A stretch of 49,251 nt of DNA from an uncultured Bacteroides sp. (GTDB taxonomy: Bacteria > Bacteroidota > Bacteroidia > Bacteroidales > Bacteroidaceae), in assembly GCA_947074275.1 (NCBI GenBank), contig CAMTPA010000014.1, positions 1-49,251 of the forward strand. The letters are read 5' to 3'. Position numbers and translations under genes: made by a program. How positions within the stretch are numbered: the stretch's first letter is position 1; every line of letters begins with the position of its first letter. Of the stretch, positions 33,766-43,188 are shown piece by piece. The notes below the pieces were generated by a model, which ran no database searches, was not told the origin of the DNA, and was given only the letters and a program-made list of their open reading frames with translations.

Positions 33766-35121
33766 ATGAAGAGATTTATAACCGCAGCATTGCTATGTGT
33801 AGCAATTGGGCTGTCGGCACAAGTGCAAGATACGTTGAAGTATCGCATCTCGCTTCGCGATAAGGCGCACACGCCCTATTCGTTGCAGCATCCAGAGGCA
33901 TTCCTATCGCAAAAGGCCCTTGAACGCAGGCAGCGTCAAGGCATTAAAATAGACTCTACCGACTTGCCTGTATCGCAAGTGTACATAGATGCCATAGAGC
34001 AGATGGGCGTGAAAGTGGTGGCTCGTGGCAAGTGGGAAAACTTTGTCACCGTGTCTACCAACGACTCTACACGTATCCACCCAATAGCATTGCTTCCTTT
34101 TGTGCAGGCCACCGAAAAAGTGTGGGCTGCACCCAAGATAGGTGCCAACCCGATAGCCACCAAGCGCGATTCGCTCACGGGCAACCTTGAACCGTGTGAC
34201 GATTATTATGGCGAAGCAAACCGACAAATAGAACTGAGCAATGGCAACAAACTGCACGATGCTGGCTACAAAGGCGACGGGATGACTATTGCCGTGATTG
34301 ATGCGGGCTATCACAATGTAGACCAAATAGCGGCGATGCAGAACATTCGCATTTTGGGAACAAAAGATTTTGTGAATCCGCAAGCCGATATTTTTGCCGA
34401 AGAGAGCCACGGCACAGGAGTACTTTCTTGTATGGCTATGAATGTGCCCGGTGTGATGGTGGGCACTGCCCCCGAAGCGTCCTACTGGTTGCTGCGAAGC
34501 GAAGATGCTTACTCCGAGCACTTGGTGGAACAAGACTATTGGGCTGCGGCGGTGGAATTTGCCGACAGTGTGGGAGTGGATGTGGTGAACACCTCTTTGG
34601 GTTATTATACCTTCGATGACAAATCAAAAGATTACCAACTTCACCATTTGGATGGTGAGTACTCACTTATCTCTCGTCAGGCCTCCAAAGTGGCCGATAA
34701 AGGGATGGTTATGGTGTGTAGTGCTGGCAATTCGGGTAGTGGCCCGTGGAAAAAGATAACACCTCCCGGTGATGCCGAGAATGTGCTCACGGTGGGTGCG
34801 ATAGATGCGAAAGGCATATTGGCTCCGTTCTCCTCCATCGGAAACACGGCGGATGGACGCATCAAACCCGATGTAATGGCAATGGGGTATCAGGCAGAGG
34901 TGATGGGAACTGATGGTAATATGCGCAAGGCCAATGGAACGTCGTTTGCTTCGCCCGTGATGGCTGGAATGGTGGCTTGCTTGTGGCAGGCGAACCCTGA
35001 GCTTAGCGCAAAGCAAATAATAGAATTAGTACGTCAGTCGGGCGATAGAGTGAACTACCCCGACAATATCTATGGATACGGCATACCCGATATGTGGAAA
35101 GCTTACGAAATGAACCGATGA
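33766..35121 (+). CDS. S8 family subtilisin-like serine peptidase
   Basis: A secreted endopeptidase of 451 residues. It has a signal peptide (1-19, ending LSAQ), a propeptide-like region (~20-130), and a full catalytic triad: Asp179 in VIDAGY, His215 in SHGTGV, Ser393 in NGTSFASP, with oxyanion Asn322 in SAGNSG. It ends soon after the catalytic domain and has no T9SS C-terminal signal, so it is probably released to the periplasm or exported another way. The stop overlaps the xseA start (ATGA), so the peptidase and exonuclease VII are translationally coupled although their roles are unrelated. Confidence 0.9.
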   Translation: MKRFITAALLCVAIGLSAQVQDTLKYRISLRDKAHTPYSLQHPEAFLSQKALERRQRQGIKIDSTDLPVSQVYIDAIEQMGVKVVARGKWENFVTVSTNDSTRIHPIALLPFVQATEKVWAAPKIGANPIATKRDSLTGNLEPCDDYYGEANRQIELSNGNKLHDAGYKGDGMTIAVIDAGYHNVDQIAAMQNIRILGTKDFVNPQADIFAEESHGTGVLSCMAMNVPGVMVGTAPEASYWLLRSEDAYSEHLVEQDYWAAAVEFADSVGVDVVNTSLGYYTFDDKSKDYQLHHLDGEYSLISRQASKVADKGMVMVCSAGNSGSGPWKKITPPGDAENVLTVGAIDAKGILAPFSSIGNTADGRIKPDVMAMGYQAEVMGTDGNMRKANGTSFASPVMAGMVACLWQANPELSAKQIIELVRQSGDRVNYPDNIYGYGIPDMWKAYEMNR

Positions 35122-36362
35122 AAGAAGAAGCATTAACACTCTACGACCTCAACGCTTTGGTGCGACGTAGCATTGAGCAATGTATGCCCGATGCCTACTG
35201 GGTACAAGCGGAGTTGAGCGACGTGCGTAGCAACAACGGCCATTGCTATTTGGAGTTTGTGCAAAAAGATGCTCGTGGCAATCAGTTGGTAGCCAAAGCT
35301 CGTGGCATCATTTGGGCGCAAGTGTTCGCATTGCTTAAACCCTATTTCGAGGAGGCTACGGGGCAATCTTTCACTTCGGGCATTAAGGTGCTGGTAAAGG
35401 TGACGATACAATTTCACGAACTCTACGGATACAGCCTCACGGTGCAAGACATCGACCCTACTTATACGCTGGGCGATATGGCACGTCGTCGTCGTGAAAT
35501 TCTCTTGCAACTCGAAGCCGATGGGGTGCTCACGCTCAACAAAGAGATTGATATGCCATTGTTGCCACAGCGCATAGCGGTGATTTCATCTGCTACGGCG
35601 GCTGGTTATGGCGACTTTTGCCATCAGCTTCAAAACAATCCACAAGGATATGCTTTCGCCGCCGAGCTGTTTTCTGCCACAATGCAAGGCAGCCAAGTGG
35701 AAAGCTCAATACTGGATGCGCTCGATTGTATAAACCAGCGTTTGTCGCAATTTGATGTGGTGGTGATTATCCGTGGTGGTGGTGCTACGTCCGACCTTTC
35801 GGGTTTCGACACCTATTTGCTTGCTGCGGCTTGCGCTCAGTTTCCATTGCCCATTATCACAGGCATAGGTCACGAACGCGACGATACGGTGCTCGATGCG
35901 GTGGCGCACACACGGGTAAAAACACCAACTGCCGCCGCCGAACTGCTGATAAACCGAATGGATGAGGCTGGAGAAAGATTGAATTACTTATCTCATCGCT
36001 TGCGCGAGAATGTGTTGCTCTACTTAGAAAATGAGTATCGCAAGATTGAAGGCTATCGGTCGCGTATCCCTTCGATGGTGGTAAGGCGAATCAACGATGC
36101 TCGTATGCAGCTGATGATGGGGCAAAAAGATGTGGCGCAAGCCGCTCGTGCATCGCTCAACACGCAACGACACAAAATAGCGTTGATAAAACAGCGTGTG
36201 TACGATGCTTCGCCCCAAAGAATTTTGGCGAAAGGATACAGCATCACGCTCAAAGAGGGCAAACTGGTGACTGATGCGAGAGCGATAAACGAAGGCGATG
36301 TCATCGTGACTCGAATGGCAAAAGGAGAACTGAAATCAATCGTGAAACAAAAAATAGAATAA
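35118..36362 (+). CDS. xseA: Exodeoxyribonuclease VII large subunit
   Basis: Catalytic subunit of the processive single-strand exonuclease that acts in mismatch repair and removes damaged DNA. I choose the ATG at 35118, overlapping the subtilase stop as ATGA, giving 414 residues starting MKEEALTLYDLNALVRRSIEQ. An in-frame ATG at 35094 is inside the upstream gene. The N-terminal OB domain (YWVQAELSDVRSNNGHCYLEFVQ) and the catalytic core with RIAVISSATAAGYGDF, VVIIRGGGATSDLSGFDTYLLA, GIGHERDDTVLDAVAH and a C-terminal ILAKGYSI are all present. Confidence 0.94.
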   Translation: MKEEALTLYDLNALVRRSIEQCMPDAYWVQAELSDVRSNNGHCYLEFVQKDARGNQLVAKARGIIWAQVFALLKPYFEEATGQSFTSGIKVLVKVTIQFHELYGYSLTVQDIDPTYTLGDMARRRREILLQLEADGVLTLNKEIDMPLLPQRIAVISSATAAGYGDFCHQLQNNPQGYAFAAELFSATMQGSQVESSILDALDCINQRLSQFDVVVIIRGGGATSDLSGFDTYLLAAACAQFPLPIITGIGHERDDTVLDAVAHTRVKTPTAAAELLINRMDEAGERLNYLSHRLRENVLLYLENEYRKIEGYRSRIPSMVVRRINDARMQLMMGQKDVAQAARASLNTQRHKIALIKQRVYDASPQRILAKGYSITLKEGKLVTDARAINEGDVIVTRMAKGELKSIVKQKIE

Positions 36363-36368
36363 AAAGAT

Positions 36369-36575
36369 ATGGCTGCAAAAAAAGAGACTTATTCGCAAGC
36401 GATGCAACGCTTGGAGACTATTGTTCGTCAGATAGACAACAACGAATTGGAGATAGACGCTTTGGCAGGAAAGCTGAAAGAGGCCAACGATATAATTGCT
36501 TTCTGCTCGGAAAAGTTGACTAAGGTAGATTGCGAAGTGGAAAAATTGTTGCAAGAAAAGCGTGTATCTGAATAA
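36369..36575 (+). CDS. xseB: Exodeoxyribonuclease VII small subunit
   Basis: A 68-residue helical partner of XseA; several copies bind each large subunit. It has the family pattern SQAMQRLETIVRQIDNNELEID, ALAGKLKEANDIIAFCSEKL. It begins six bases after xseA. The size and position make the identification firm. Confidence 0.92.
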   Translation: MAAKKETYSQAMQRLETIVRQIDNNELEIDALAGKLKEANDIIAFCSEKLTKVDCEVEKLLQEKRVSE

Positions 36576-36582
36576 ATAGAAC

Positions 36583-36590
36583 TATTTTTG
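36583..36590 (+). promoter_or_regulatory. -7 box of ilvE
   Basis: TATTTTTG matches TAnnTTTG, 28 bases before the ATG, and is seven bases past the xseB stop. Confidence 0.55.
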
Positions 36591-36618
36591 TGCTTTAAGC
36601 TAAATATATTTAATACTT

Positions 36619-37644
36619 ATGGATATGAAAGAAATAGATTGGTCTAACCTGGCGTTCGGGTATATGCCTACCGACTACAACGTAAGAATATACAATCGCA
36701 ATGGCAAATGGGGTGAATTGGAAGTAAGCAGTAGCGAAACTATCAATCTGCATATGGCAGCTACTTGCCTGCACTACGGACAAGAAGCTTTTGAAGGATT
36801 GAAAGCTTATCGTGGCAAAGATGGTAAGATTCGCGTCTTTCGTTTGGAAGACAATGCTGCGCGTATGCAAGCTACTTGTCAAGGCATTATGATGGCAGAG
36901 CTTCCTACCGATCGATTTAAAGAAGCGGTATTGAAAGCGGTAAAACTAAACGAGCGTTTTATTCCTCCCTACGAAACTGGTGCTTCGCTCTACATTCGTC
37001 CTCTACTTATTGGTACAGGGGCACAAGTAGGTGTGAAACCAGCCGATGAATATCTGTTTCTTATCTTCGTAACGCCCGTAGGCCCTTATTTTAAAGGTGG
37101 TTTTGCGGCTACTCCTTACGTCATTACTCGCAAATACGACCGTGCTGCACCTCACGGAACCGGCACTTACAAGGTGGGTGGCAACTATGCTGCAAGCCTT
37201 CGTGCCAGCAAAGAGGCGCACGATGCAGGCTACTCTGCTGAGTTTTATTTAGACTGCAAGGAACATAAATACATTGATGAGTGTGGTGCTGCCAACTTCT
37301 TTGGTATCAAAGACAATACTTACATCACTCCATTGTCATCATCTATTTTGCCCTCTATCACTAACAAGAGTTTGATGCAACTGGCCGAAGATATGGGAAT
37401 GGATGTAGAACGTCGTCCTGTATTGGAAGAAGAATTGGCAACTTTTGAAGAGGCAGGAGCTTGTGGAACCGCAGCCGTTATTAGTCCTATTCAGCGCATC
37501 GACGATCCCGAAAAGAATCACTCGTATGTGTTCTCTAAAGACGGAAAACCAGGCCCTGTATCTACCAAATTATACAATAAGCTACGTGCTATACAATATG
37601 GAGACGAACCCGATACTCACGGCTGGGTGACCATTGTAGAGTAA
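36619..37644 (+). CDS. ilvE: Branched-chain amino-acid aminotransferase
   Basis: PLP enzyme that interconverts Leu, Ile and Val with their 2-oxo acids. At 341 residues it matches the longer, BCAT2-like bacterial branch. PLP binds Lys185 in HGTGTYKVGGNYAAS. Other family blocks are LHYGQEAFEGLKAYRG, YIRPLL and EAGACGTAAVISPI. An ATG two codons downstream (36625) is an equally good start. It appears monocistronic. No leader peptide of branched-chain codons is visible upstream. Confidence 0.93.
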   Translation: MDMKEIDWSNLAFGYMPTDYNVRIYNRNGKWGELEVSSSETINLHMAATCLHYGQEAFEGLKAYRGKDGKIRVFRLEDNAARMQATCQGIMMAELPTDRFKEAVLKAVKLNERFIPPYETGASLYIRPLLIGTGAQVGVKPADEYLFLIFVTPVGPYFKGGFAATPYVITRKYDRAAPHGTGTYKVGGNYAASLRASKEAHDAGYSAEFYLDCKEHKYIDECGAANFFGIKDNTYITPLSSSILPSITNKSLMQLAEDMGMDVERRPVLEEELATFEEAGACGTAAVISPIQRIDDPEKNHSYVFSKDGKPGPVSTKLYNKLRAIQYGDEPDTHGWVTIVE

Positions 37645-37670
37645 TCATAAGCGTCTTTGAAATACTTTAG

Positions 37671-37708
37671 AGGCTTTTTATTCATCTTTATAGATGGGTA
37701 AAAAGCCT
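37671..37708 (+). terminator. Hairpin after ilvE
   Basis: AGGCTTTTTA (37671-37680) pairs with TAAAAAGCCT (37699-37708), and CATCT (37683-37687) with AGATG (37692-37696) inside, with a 4-base loop. The tail is A-rich, not U-rich, so it may protect the 3' end more than terminate. Confidence 0.6.
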
Positions 37709-37808
37709 TAAAAATATACAATAATAGAGGGTGAATATACCACGATATAAAATATAAAGCTATAATAGTGCGTTATCCTTTTTATTATAAACACTTGTTG
37801 CTATAAGT

Positions 37809-38996
37809 ATGAGTGCAAACACGAAATTAACACAGATACAATCTATCGATTCTCAGGCGGTGCTCAACGCTGTGCTGAAAAATGTAAACGCTTACGTGCT
37901 ACTAATCAACTCTGATGTGGAAGTGCTGTTTACCAACTATTATGACATTAAAAAAGAGGAACCACAAGCTACCGATGACTTACTTCGGGTAGGCGATTTG
38001 TTGCATTGCTACAATGCCGAAACTGCCGAAGGAGGATGTGGGACACACGTTCTTTGTGCAAAATGTGAGGTGCGAAAAGCCATTGAAAACTCTTTTCGGT
38101 GCGAAGCGAGCTTCACTAATATCGAAGATAAATTGGAAATAGTACACGAGAATGGAGCAGTGAAGGTATGCGATGTGAATATCTCTGGCAAATATCTTAA
38201 AACAAAAAGTGAACCGCAATTGGTGCTTACCTTGCACGATATTACCTTGCTGAAGAAAACTCAGCTTGAGCTCGAAAAAGCCAAACAGAAAGCAGAACAA
38301 GCCAATCAGTCAAAATCGGATTTTCTTTCGAATATGGGACACGAGATTCGTAATCCACTCAATGCCATCGTGGGCTTTTCGGAGCTGTTGCTTGAAGAGA
38401 CCGATGAGGAGGTGCGTCAACAATACGTTGAGATTATTCGGATGAACAACGGGTTGTTGCAACAGTTGGTAGCAGATATTCTCGATATATCCAAGATTGA
38501 AGCGGGTAGATTGGAATTTGTTAATATGGATATTGACCTCAACCAATTTATGACTGAATTGGAACAGATAACAAACTTCAAATTGGGCGAAAAGCAACAC
38601 CGTGTGACACTTGTTAAGAGTTGCCCCGATACAAGCTTTTACATTCATATCGACCCCAATCGCTTGATGCAGGTGATGACCAACTTTATCACCAATGCCA
38701 TTAAGTTTACCGATGATGGTTCTATCGAGATAGGTTACGAACAACGAGGCGAAGAACTCTATTTGTTTGTGAAAGACACTGGTGAAGGCATCCCCGAAGA
38801 TAAATTGGAACAGGTGTTCGACCGCTTTGTGTGTCTGAAGAAAAAACACGTAGGCACTGGGCTTGGACTTGCTATTTGTCAAACCATTGTCGATAAGTTT
38901 GGCGGTAGGATTGGTGCGGATTCGGTGTATGGCAAAGGCTCTACCTTTTGGTTCACCCTTCCACTCAATGCCATTCAGCTCGACTTGCTCAACTGA
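37809..38996 (+). CDS. Sensor histidine kinase with Cys-rich PAS domain
   Basis: A soluble kinase of 395 residues with no membrane segment. Residues ~10-145 are a PAS-like domain with a cysteine motif, HCYNAETAEGGCGTHVLCAKC: Cys67, Cys77, Cys83 and Cys86. Then comes a short coiled coil (145-172), the H-box MGHEIRNPLNAIVGF with phospho-acceptor His178, and an ATP-binding domain with N-box NRLMQVMTNFITNAIKF, KDTGEGIPEDKLEQVF and GTGLGLAIC. The cysteines could bind a metal, an iron-sulfur cluster or sense redox; similar PAS cysteine motifs exist in other anaerobes. No response regulator gene is adjacent, so it is an orphan kinase. The promoter is not clear. Confidence 0.87.
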   Translation: MSANTKLTQIQSIDSQAVLNAVLKNVNAYVLLINSDVEVLFTNYYDIKKEEPQATDDLLRVGDLLHCYNAETAEGGCGTHVLCAKCEVRKAIENSFRCEASFTNIEDKLEIVHENGAVKVCDVNISGKYLKTKSEPQLVLTLHDITLLKKTQLELEKAKQKAEQANQSKSDFLSNMGHEIRNPLNAIVGFSELLLEETDEEVRQQYVEIIRMNNGLLQQLVADILDISKIEAGRLEFVNMDIDLNQFMTELEQITNFKLGEKQHRVTLVKSCPDTSFYIHIDPNRLMQVMTNFITNAIKFTDDGSIEIGYEQRGEELYLFVKDTGEGIPEDKLEQVFDRFVCLKKKHVGTGLGLAICQTIVDKFGGRIGADSVYGKGSTFWFTLPLNAIQLDLLN

Positions 38997-39043
38997 TAAC
39001 TTTTTTTATCCCTGACGGAGGGGCTGCTTCGCCGAAAAGTGAC

Positions 39044-39051
39044 TAACTTTG
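39044..39051 (+). promoter_or_regulatory. -7 box of trmB
   Basis: TAACTTTG followed by C matches TAnnTTTG, 21 bases before the start. Confidence 0.6.
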
Positions 39052-39072
39052 CACTGAAACCAGACTGATGAT

Positions 39073-39831
39073 ATGGGAAAAGGAAAATTACAGAAGTTTG
39101 CCGATATGGCAAGTTATCCGCACGTGTTCGAGTATCCCTACTCGGTGGCGGACAATGTGCCCTTTGAGATGAAAGGGAAGTGGCACGAATCATTCTTCAA
39201 AAACAACAACCCGATTGTACTTGAATTGGGATGCGGACGTGGCGAATATACCGTGGGGCTGGGAAAGAAATTTCCCGATAAAAATTTCATTGGTATCGAT
39301 ATAAAAGGTGCGCGTATGTGGACGGGAGCTACTGAGGCTCTACGCGATAAGATGAGTAATGTGGCCTTTGTGCGTACTAATATCGAGATTATCGACCGTT
39401 TTTTTGCTACTGGAGAGGTGAGTGAGATATGGCTTACCTTCTCCGACCCACAAATGAAAAAGGCAACCAAACGACTGACATCTACCTATTTTATGGAGCG
39501 TTATCGCCGCTTCTTGATGCCCGATGGTGTGGTGCACCTCAAAACCGATAGCCAATTTATGTTTGCCTATACCAACTATATGATTGAGGAAAACAAACTA
39601 CCAGTTTCGGTGGTTACCGAAGATTTGTATCACTCAGGAATGGCAGACGATATACTTAGCATCAAAACCTACTACGAGCAACAATGGCTCGACCGTGGGC
39701 TAAATATCAAATACATTAAATTCCAACTTCCGCAAGAGGGCGTGCTTTGCGAACCCGATGTGGAGATTGAACTCGATTCGTATCGTAGCTACAACCGTAG
39801 CAAGCGTAGCGGACTTCAAACCAGTAAATAA
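39073..39831 (+). CDS. trmB: tRNA (guanine-N7)-methyltransferase
   Basis: Methylates G46 in the variable loop of tRNA using SAM. The 252-residue protein has the SAM motif [15 protein letters not shown] (residues 49-63), [11 protein letters not shown], then the substrate-binding pattern [19 protein letters not shown], which corresponds to the FPDPWPKKRHxKRR region of E. coli TrmB. It is followed by mrp after seven bases and likely shares its message. Confidence 0.92.
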   Translation: MGKGKLQKFADMASYPHVFEYPYSVADNVPFEMKGKWHESFFKNNNPIVLELGCGRGEYTVGLGKKFPDKNFIGIDIKGARMWTGATEALRDKMSNVAFVRTNIEIIDRFFATGEVSEIWLTFSDPQMKKATKRLTSTYFMERYRRFLMPDGVVHLKTDSQFMFAYTNYMIEENKLPVSVVTEDLYHSGMADDILSIKTYYEQQWLDRGLNIKYIKFQLPQEGVLCEPDVEIELDSYRSYNRSKRSGLQTSK

Positions 39832-39838
39832 CAGCATT

Positions 39839-40939
39839 ATGACACTTTATCCAAAACTAATAGAAGAGGCTTTGGCTACTGTGCGCTACCCTGGCACAGG
39901 CAAAAACCTCATTGAGGCCGAAATGGTGGCCGACAACATTCGTATTGATGGTATGAAGGTGAGCTTCTCGCTCATTTTCGATAAACCAACCGACCCGTTT
40001 ATGAAGTCGGTGGTGAAATCGGCTGAGGCTGCTATTCACCTACATATATCCAAAGAGGTAGAGGTGGCTATTACCACCGAAAGTAAACAAGCGGCTCGTC
40101 CCGAGGTGGGAAAATTACTTCCTCAGGTGAAAAATGTAATCGCTGTTTCGTCGGGCAAAGGTGGGGTAGGTAAATCTACCGTATCGGCCAATTTAGCAGT
40201 GGCTCTTGCCAAGCTTGGCTACAAGGTGGGCTTACTTGATGCCGATATATTTGGCCCGTCTATGCCCAAGATGTTTGATGTAGAAGATGCACGTCCTTAC
40301 TCGGAGCACATAGATGGTCGTGACTTGATAGTGCCCGTAGAAAAGTATGGAGTAAAACTTCTTTCTATTGGTTTTTTTGTAGACCCAGACCAAGCTACTC
40401 TTTGGCGTGGAGGTATGGCAAGCAATGCGTTGAAGCAGCTTATTGGCGATGCTGCGTGGGGTGAGTTAGATTACTTCTTGCTCGATTTGCCTCCTGGCAC
40501 CAGCGACATTCACCTCACTTTGGTGCAAACGCTTGCTATTACGGGAGCTATTGTGGTGAGCACCCCACAAGCTGTGGCATTGGCAGATGCACGCAAAGGC
40601 ATCAATATGTTCACCAACGACAAAGTGAATGTACCCATTCTTGGGTTGGTAGAAAATATGGCGTGGTTCACTCCTGCCGAGCTTCCCGAAAACAAATACT
40701 ACATCTTTGGTAAAGAGGGAGCTAAGAAACTTGCCGAAGAGATGCACGTGCCACTTTTAGGACAAATACCTATCGTGCAAAGCATCTGTGAGAACGGCGA
40801 CAAAGGCACACCTGTTGCGCTCAACGAAAACAGTGTTACCGGACAAGCTTTCTTGTCGTTGGCTGAGGCTGTGGTTCGTCAAGTGGATATTCGCAATGCT
40901 GAGCAAGCACCTACTACTATTGTAGAGATGCACAAGTAA
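39839..40939 (+). CDS. Mrp/ApbC P-loop iron-sulfur carrier ATPase
   Basis: Scaffold or carrier ATPase for iron-sulfur cluster delivery. I use the ATG at 39839 (366 residues); an in-frame ATG at 39758 would overlap trmB by 74 bases. Residues 1-80 are a MIP18/DUF59 domain, then the deviant P-loop SSGKGGVGKST (104-114), GLLDADIFGPS and the switch DLPPGTSDIHL. In E. coli Mrp a CxxC pair follows NM in the C-terminal part; here the matching place reads NMAWFTPAELPENKYYIFG with no cysteine, so cluster binding by the usual ligands is not possible. This version may be normal in Bacteroidetes. Downstream there is a strong terminator. Confidence 0.88.
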   Translation: MTLYPKLIEEALATVRYPGTGKNLIEAEMVADNIRIDGMKVSFSLIFDKPTDPFMKSVVKSAEAAIHLHISKEVEVAITTESKQAARPEVGKLLPQVKNVIAVSSGKGGVGKSTVSANLAVALAKLGYKVGLLDADIFGPSMPKMFDVEDARPYSEHIDGRDLIVPVEKYGVKLLSIGFFVDPDQATLWRGGMASNALKQLIGDAAWGELDYFLLDLPPGTSDIHLTLVQTLAITGAIVVSTPQAVALADARKGINMFTNDKVNVPILGLVENMAWFTPAELPENKYYIFGKEGAKKLAEEMHVPLLGQIPIVQSICENGDKGTPVALNENSVTGQAFLSLAEAVVRQVDIRNAEQAPTTIVEMHK

Positions 40940-40962
40940 GTTTGTTTCTACTTCCATATACA

Positions 40963-41017
40963 AAACCTCCCCTCTATCTCTTTATTGAAAGGATTGATAG
41001 AGGGGAGGTTTATTTTT
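40963..41017. terminator. Terminator between mrp and the exporter operon
   Basis: AAACCTCCCCTCTATC (40963-40978) pairs perfectly with 40996-41011, with a 17-base loop and a TATTTTT tail on the plus strand. On the minus strand the stem is the same and the tail begins TTTT-poor, so it mainly serves mrp, but convergent use is possible. Confidence 0.88.
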
Positions 41018-41053
41018 GATATGAACACTCGAAGCAATCTACTGCTAATATTT

Positions 41054-41953
41054 TCATACGTAATCTTTTGTAGGAGATTCAACTATGCTTTTTCCTTTAA
41101 AAGTCTCCAATGATTTGAGTGCTACGGATAGCAAGATGAGAGACAGTCCGATGTAGAAAGCAGGGTTTAGATCTTTGGCTTCTCCAAAAAGAATCATAGC
41201 CAAAATAATGCTGTAAATAGGTTCTAAGTTATAACTCAAGTTGACGGTAAAGGCTGATACTTTTTTCAATACCTGTATTTGCAAAATGTACATCACAATG
41301 GTGCATATCACCGATAAGATGAGCAAATACAAAATATCAGCTTTGGTAGGAATATAGTGTACTTGGGGTAGGTGGTGAATGTAGATGGGAACGGCGATGC
41401 ACAGTAACGCCAGCCCTCCGATTATCTCATAAAACAAAAGGTTGATAGAGTTGCATTTGCCACTAACTTTCTTATTGCAGATAGTGAACAATGCTGCGAA
41501 AGCCGATGAAACGACTCCCAATAGTATGCCGAAACGATATTGGGAATCGAACTGAAAGATGAGTAATATGCCCGCTACGGTGAGTAGGCTATACGATAAC
41601 TCTTTAATCGACAAACCTCTTCTAAAAATCAAAGGCTCGAACACGGCTGTAAAACAACCCACCAACGAAAAACATATAACTCCGATAGAAACGTTGGCCG
41701 CTTTGATGCTACCATAAAAGAAAAGCCAGTGCAGCCCCAATAACAGGCCTACACCAGCAACTTTGATTATATCTTGGCTTTTCAGTCTCACCAGTTTTTT
41801 TGTTAGGTTCAGAAACAAAAACAGCAGAACTGAAGTAATCGCCATTCGGTATAACACCAAAAAGCCTTCGTTCACCGAAATAAGCTTGCCGAAAACTCCT
41901 GTAAACCCAGCTATAAATATAGATAAATGTAGCTTCAGAAAGACTTCCTTCAT
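41054..41953 (-). CDS. EamA/DMT family transporter
   Basis: A 299-residue inner-membrane carrier with about ten helices in two EamA repeats (VLYRMAITSVLLFLFLNL, SIGVICFSLVGCFTAVFEPLI and SAFTVNLSYNLEPIYSIILAMILFGEAKDL). Its ATG overlaps the stop of the upstream ABC-2 permease (ATGA), so it is translated as the last gene of the exporter operon. The substrate is unknown. It is distinct from the DMT transporter at 31558-32484. Confidence 0.87.
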   Translation of the reverse strand: MKEVFLKLHLSIFIAGFTGVFGKLISVNEGFLVLYRMAITSVLLFLFLNLTKKLVRLKSQDIIKVAGVGLLLGLHWLFFYGSIKAANVSIGVICFSLVGCFTAVFEPLIFRRGLSIKELSYSLLTVAGILLIFQFDSQYRFGILLGVVSSAFAALFTICNKKVSGKCNSINLLFYEIIGGLALLCIAVPIYIHHLPQVHYIPTKADILYLLILSVICTIVMYILQIQVLKKVSAFTVNLSYNLEPIYSIILAMILFGEAKDLNPAFYIGLSLILLSVALKSLETFKGKSIVESPTKDYV

Positions 41954-43188
41954 TCTCTTTTCCTCTTCTTCATTTCACTGTATTTCTCTATGATATGCTT
42001 GCGACTGCGAATAATCTGCCAGCGATAGACAAGACAAGTGGTGATAAAATAGATGCCCGATTGCAACCACAATGCTTTGTACTCGAAAGCTATTTCGCTG
42101 AGAGTGGCTCCCATATTGTTGATTCGCACAAACCCGTTGATGCCAAACGTGGATGGGAATAGATAAGATACATATTTCCAAAACTTAGGTATGGCTGCAC
42201 CCGGCCACGAAATACCCGAAATGAACAGCAGCGGAACTGAGGTGAATACAAATATCAACATACATGTTTCGCGGTTGCGGATAAAGATAGATACAGTCAT
42301 TGCAAAGAATACACACGATGCCAAATAAGGTAGCATAAATAGCATCAAATCTTTGGGCATTCCTATCTGGTTGAGTTTAAATATATGTGGGACTATGCAA
42401 AGCACATAAACCGATATGACCGAATATATCATATAATAGCACAATCCTTTGCCAAAAACAATGCGCAGCGTGCCGTTGTAGTGCCGATTGATGGGCACAA
42501 GGTCCTTGAATCGGTTTTGCTCGCGCGATGTTCCTGCTGATAGCCCCACTCCCAATAATAATGTTTGTTGGATGAGCAATATCAACACTGCTGGAATGAG
42601 GAATGCTGCAAAACCATTGGTCGGGTTATAAAGAGCGATGTCCTCGTATTCGATGGGGTAGCCGGTGATTTCATCTTGGCGGTTTGTGGTGTTGCCAGCA
42701 CGCTCTATTTTGATGTCACGATTCATATCGAGCGACACGGCCGTGTTTGCCATTAAGATGGCTTTGTAGTAGAGTAACCCGCTCATATCGCAATAGATGT
42801 TCACGTGGGTTTGTATGCCACGGGCTATGTCTTTGCTAAACTCTGCTGGTATGTAGATGATACCATAGGCTTCTCGTTCCTTCAGCATCTCTTTAGCTTC
42901 TTCCATATTGCTGCAATAGGCCACAATGTGAACGTCAGCGGTAGCATCTACCTTGCGTAGGTATTCGCGGCTGAGACTACTGTTGGACATATCTACCACT
43001 ACGGCAGGTACTTCGCGCACCACCTCGTTGGTATAGATGAAACCGTATAATAGAGGGTAGGCAAGGGGTACCACGATAAAGAATATCAATACACCTTGGT
43101 CGCGAAAGGTGTTGCGAAACTCCTGAAGCCAAATATAGAATAGGTCGTTGACACCTTGCTTTATTTTTTGAAACAAACTCTCATTCAT
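41950..43188 (-). CDS. ABC-2 type permease (second of pair)
   Basis: A 412-residue inner-membrane subunit of the ABC2_membrane_3 type: one N-terminal membrane segment (LIFFIVVPLAYPLLYGF), a large extracytoplasmic domain (~residues 55-205) starting VPAVVVDMSNSSLSREYLRKVDAT, and five more helices with LPYLASCVFFAMTVSIFIRNRETCMLIF and FISGISWPGAAIPKFW. This is the pattern of YhiI/YbhR-like exporters. Its start overlaps the stop of the preceding permease by one base. No ATP-binding subunit is in the operon. Confidence 0.86.
   Translation of the reverse strand: MNESLFQKIKQGVNDLFYIWLQEFRNTFRDQGVLIFFIVVPLAYPLLYGFIYTNEVVREVPAVVVDMSNSSLSREYLRKVDATADVHIVAYCSNMEEAKEMLKEREAYGIIYIPAEFSKDIARGIQTHVNIYCDMSGLLYYKAILMANTAVSLDMNRDIKIERAGNTTNRQDEITGYPIEYEDIALYNPTNGFAAFLIPAVLILLIQQTLLLGVGLSAGTSREQNRFKDLVPINRHYNGTLRIVFGKGLCYYMIYSVISVYVLCIVPHIFKLNQIGMPKDLMLFMLPYLASCVFFAMTVSIFIRNRETCMLIFVFTSVPLLFISGISWPGAAIPKFWKYVSYLFPSTFGINGFVRINNMGATLSEIAFEYKALWLQSGIYFITTCLVYRWQIIRSRKHIIEKYSEMKKRKRE

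Noticed and set aside
33766-35121. Subtilase as T9SS cargo
   Set aside because: The protein ends shortly after its catalytic domain and has no C-terminal beta-sandwich signal.
41054-41953. DMT gene as a multidrug determinant
   Set aside because: EamA members carry many metabolites and the sequence gives no sign of drug specificity.
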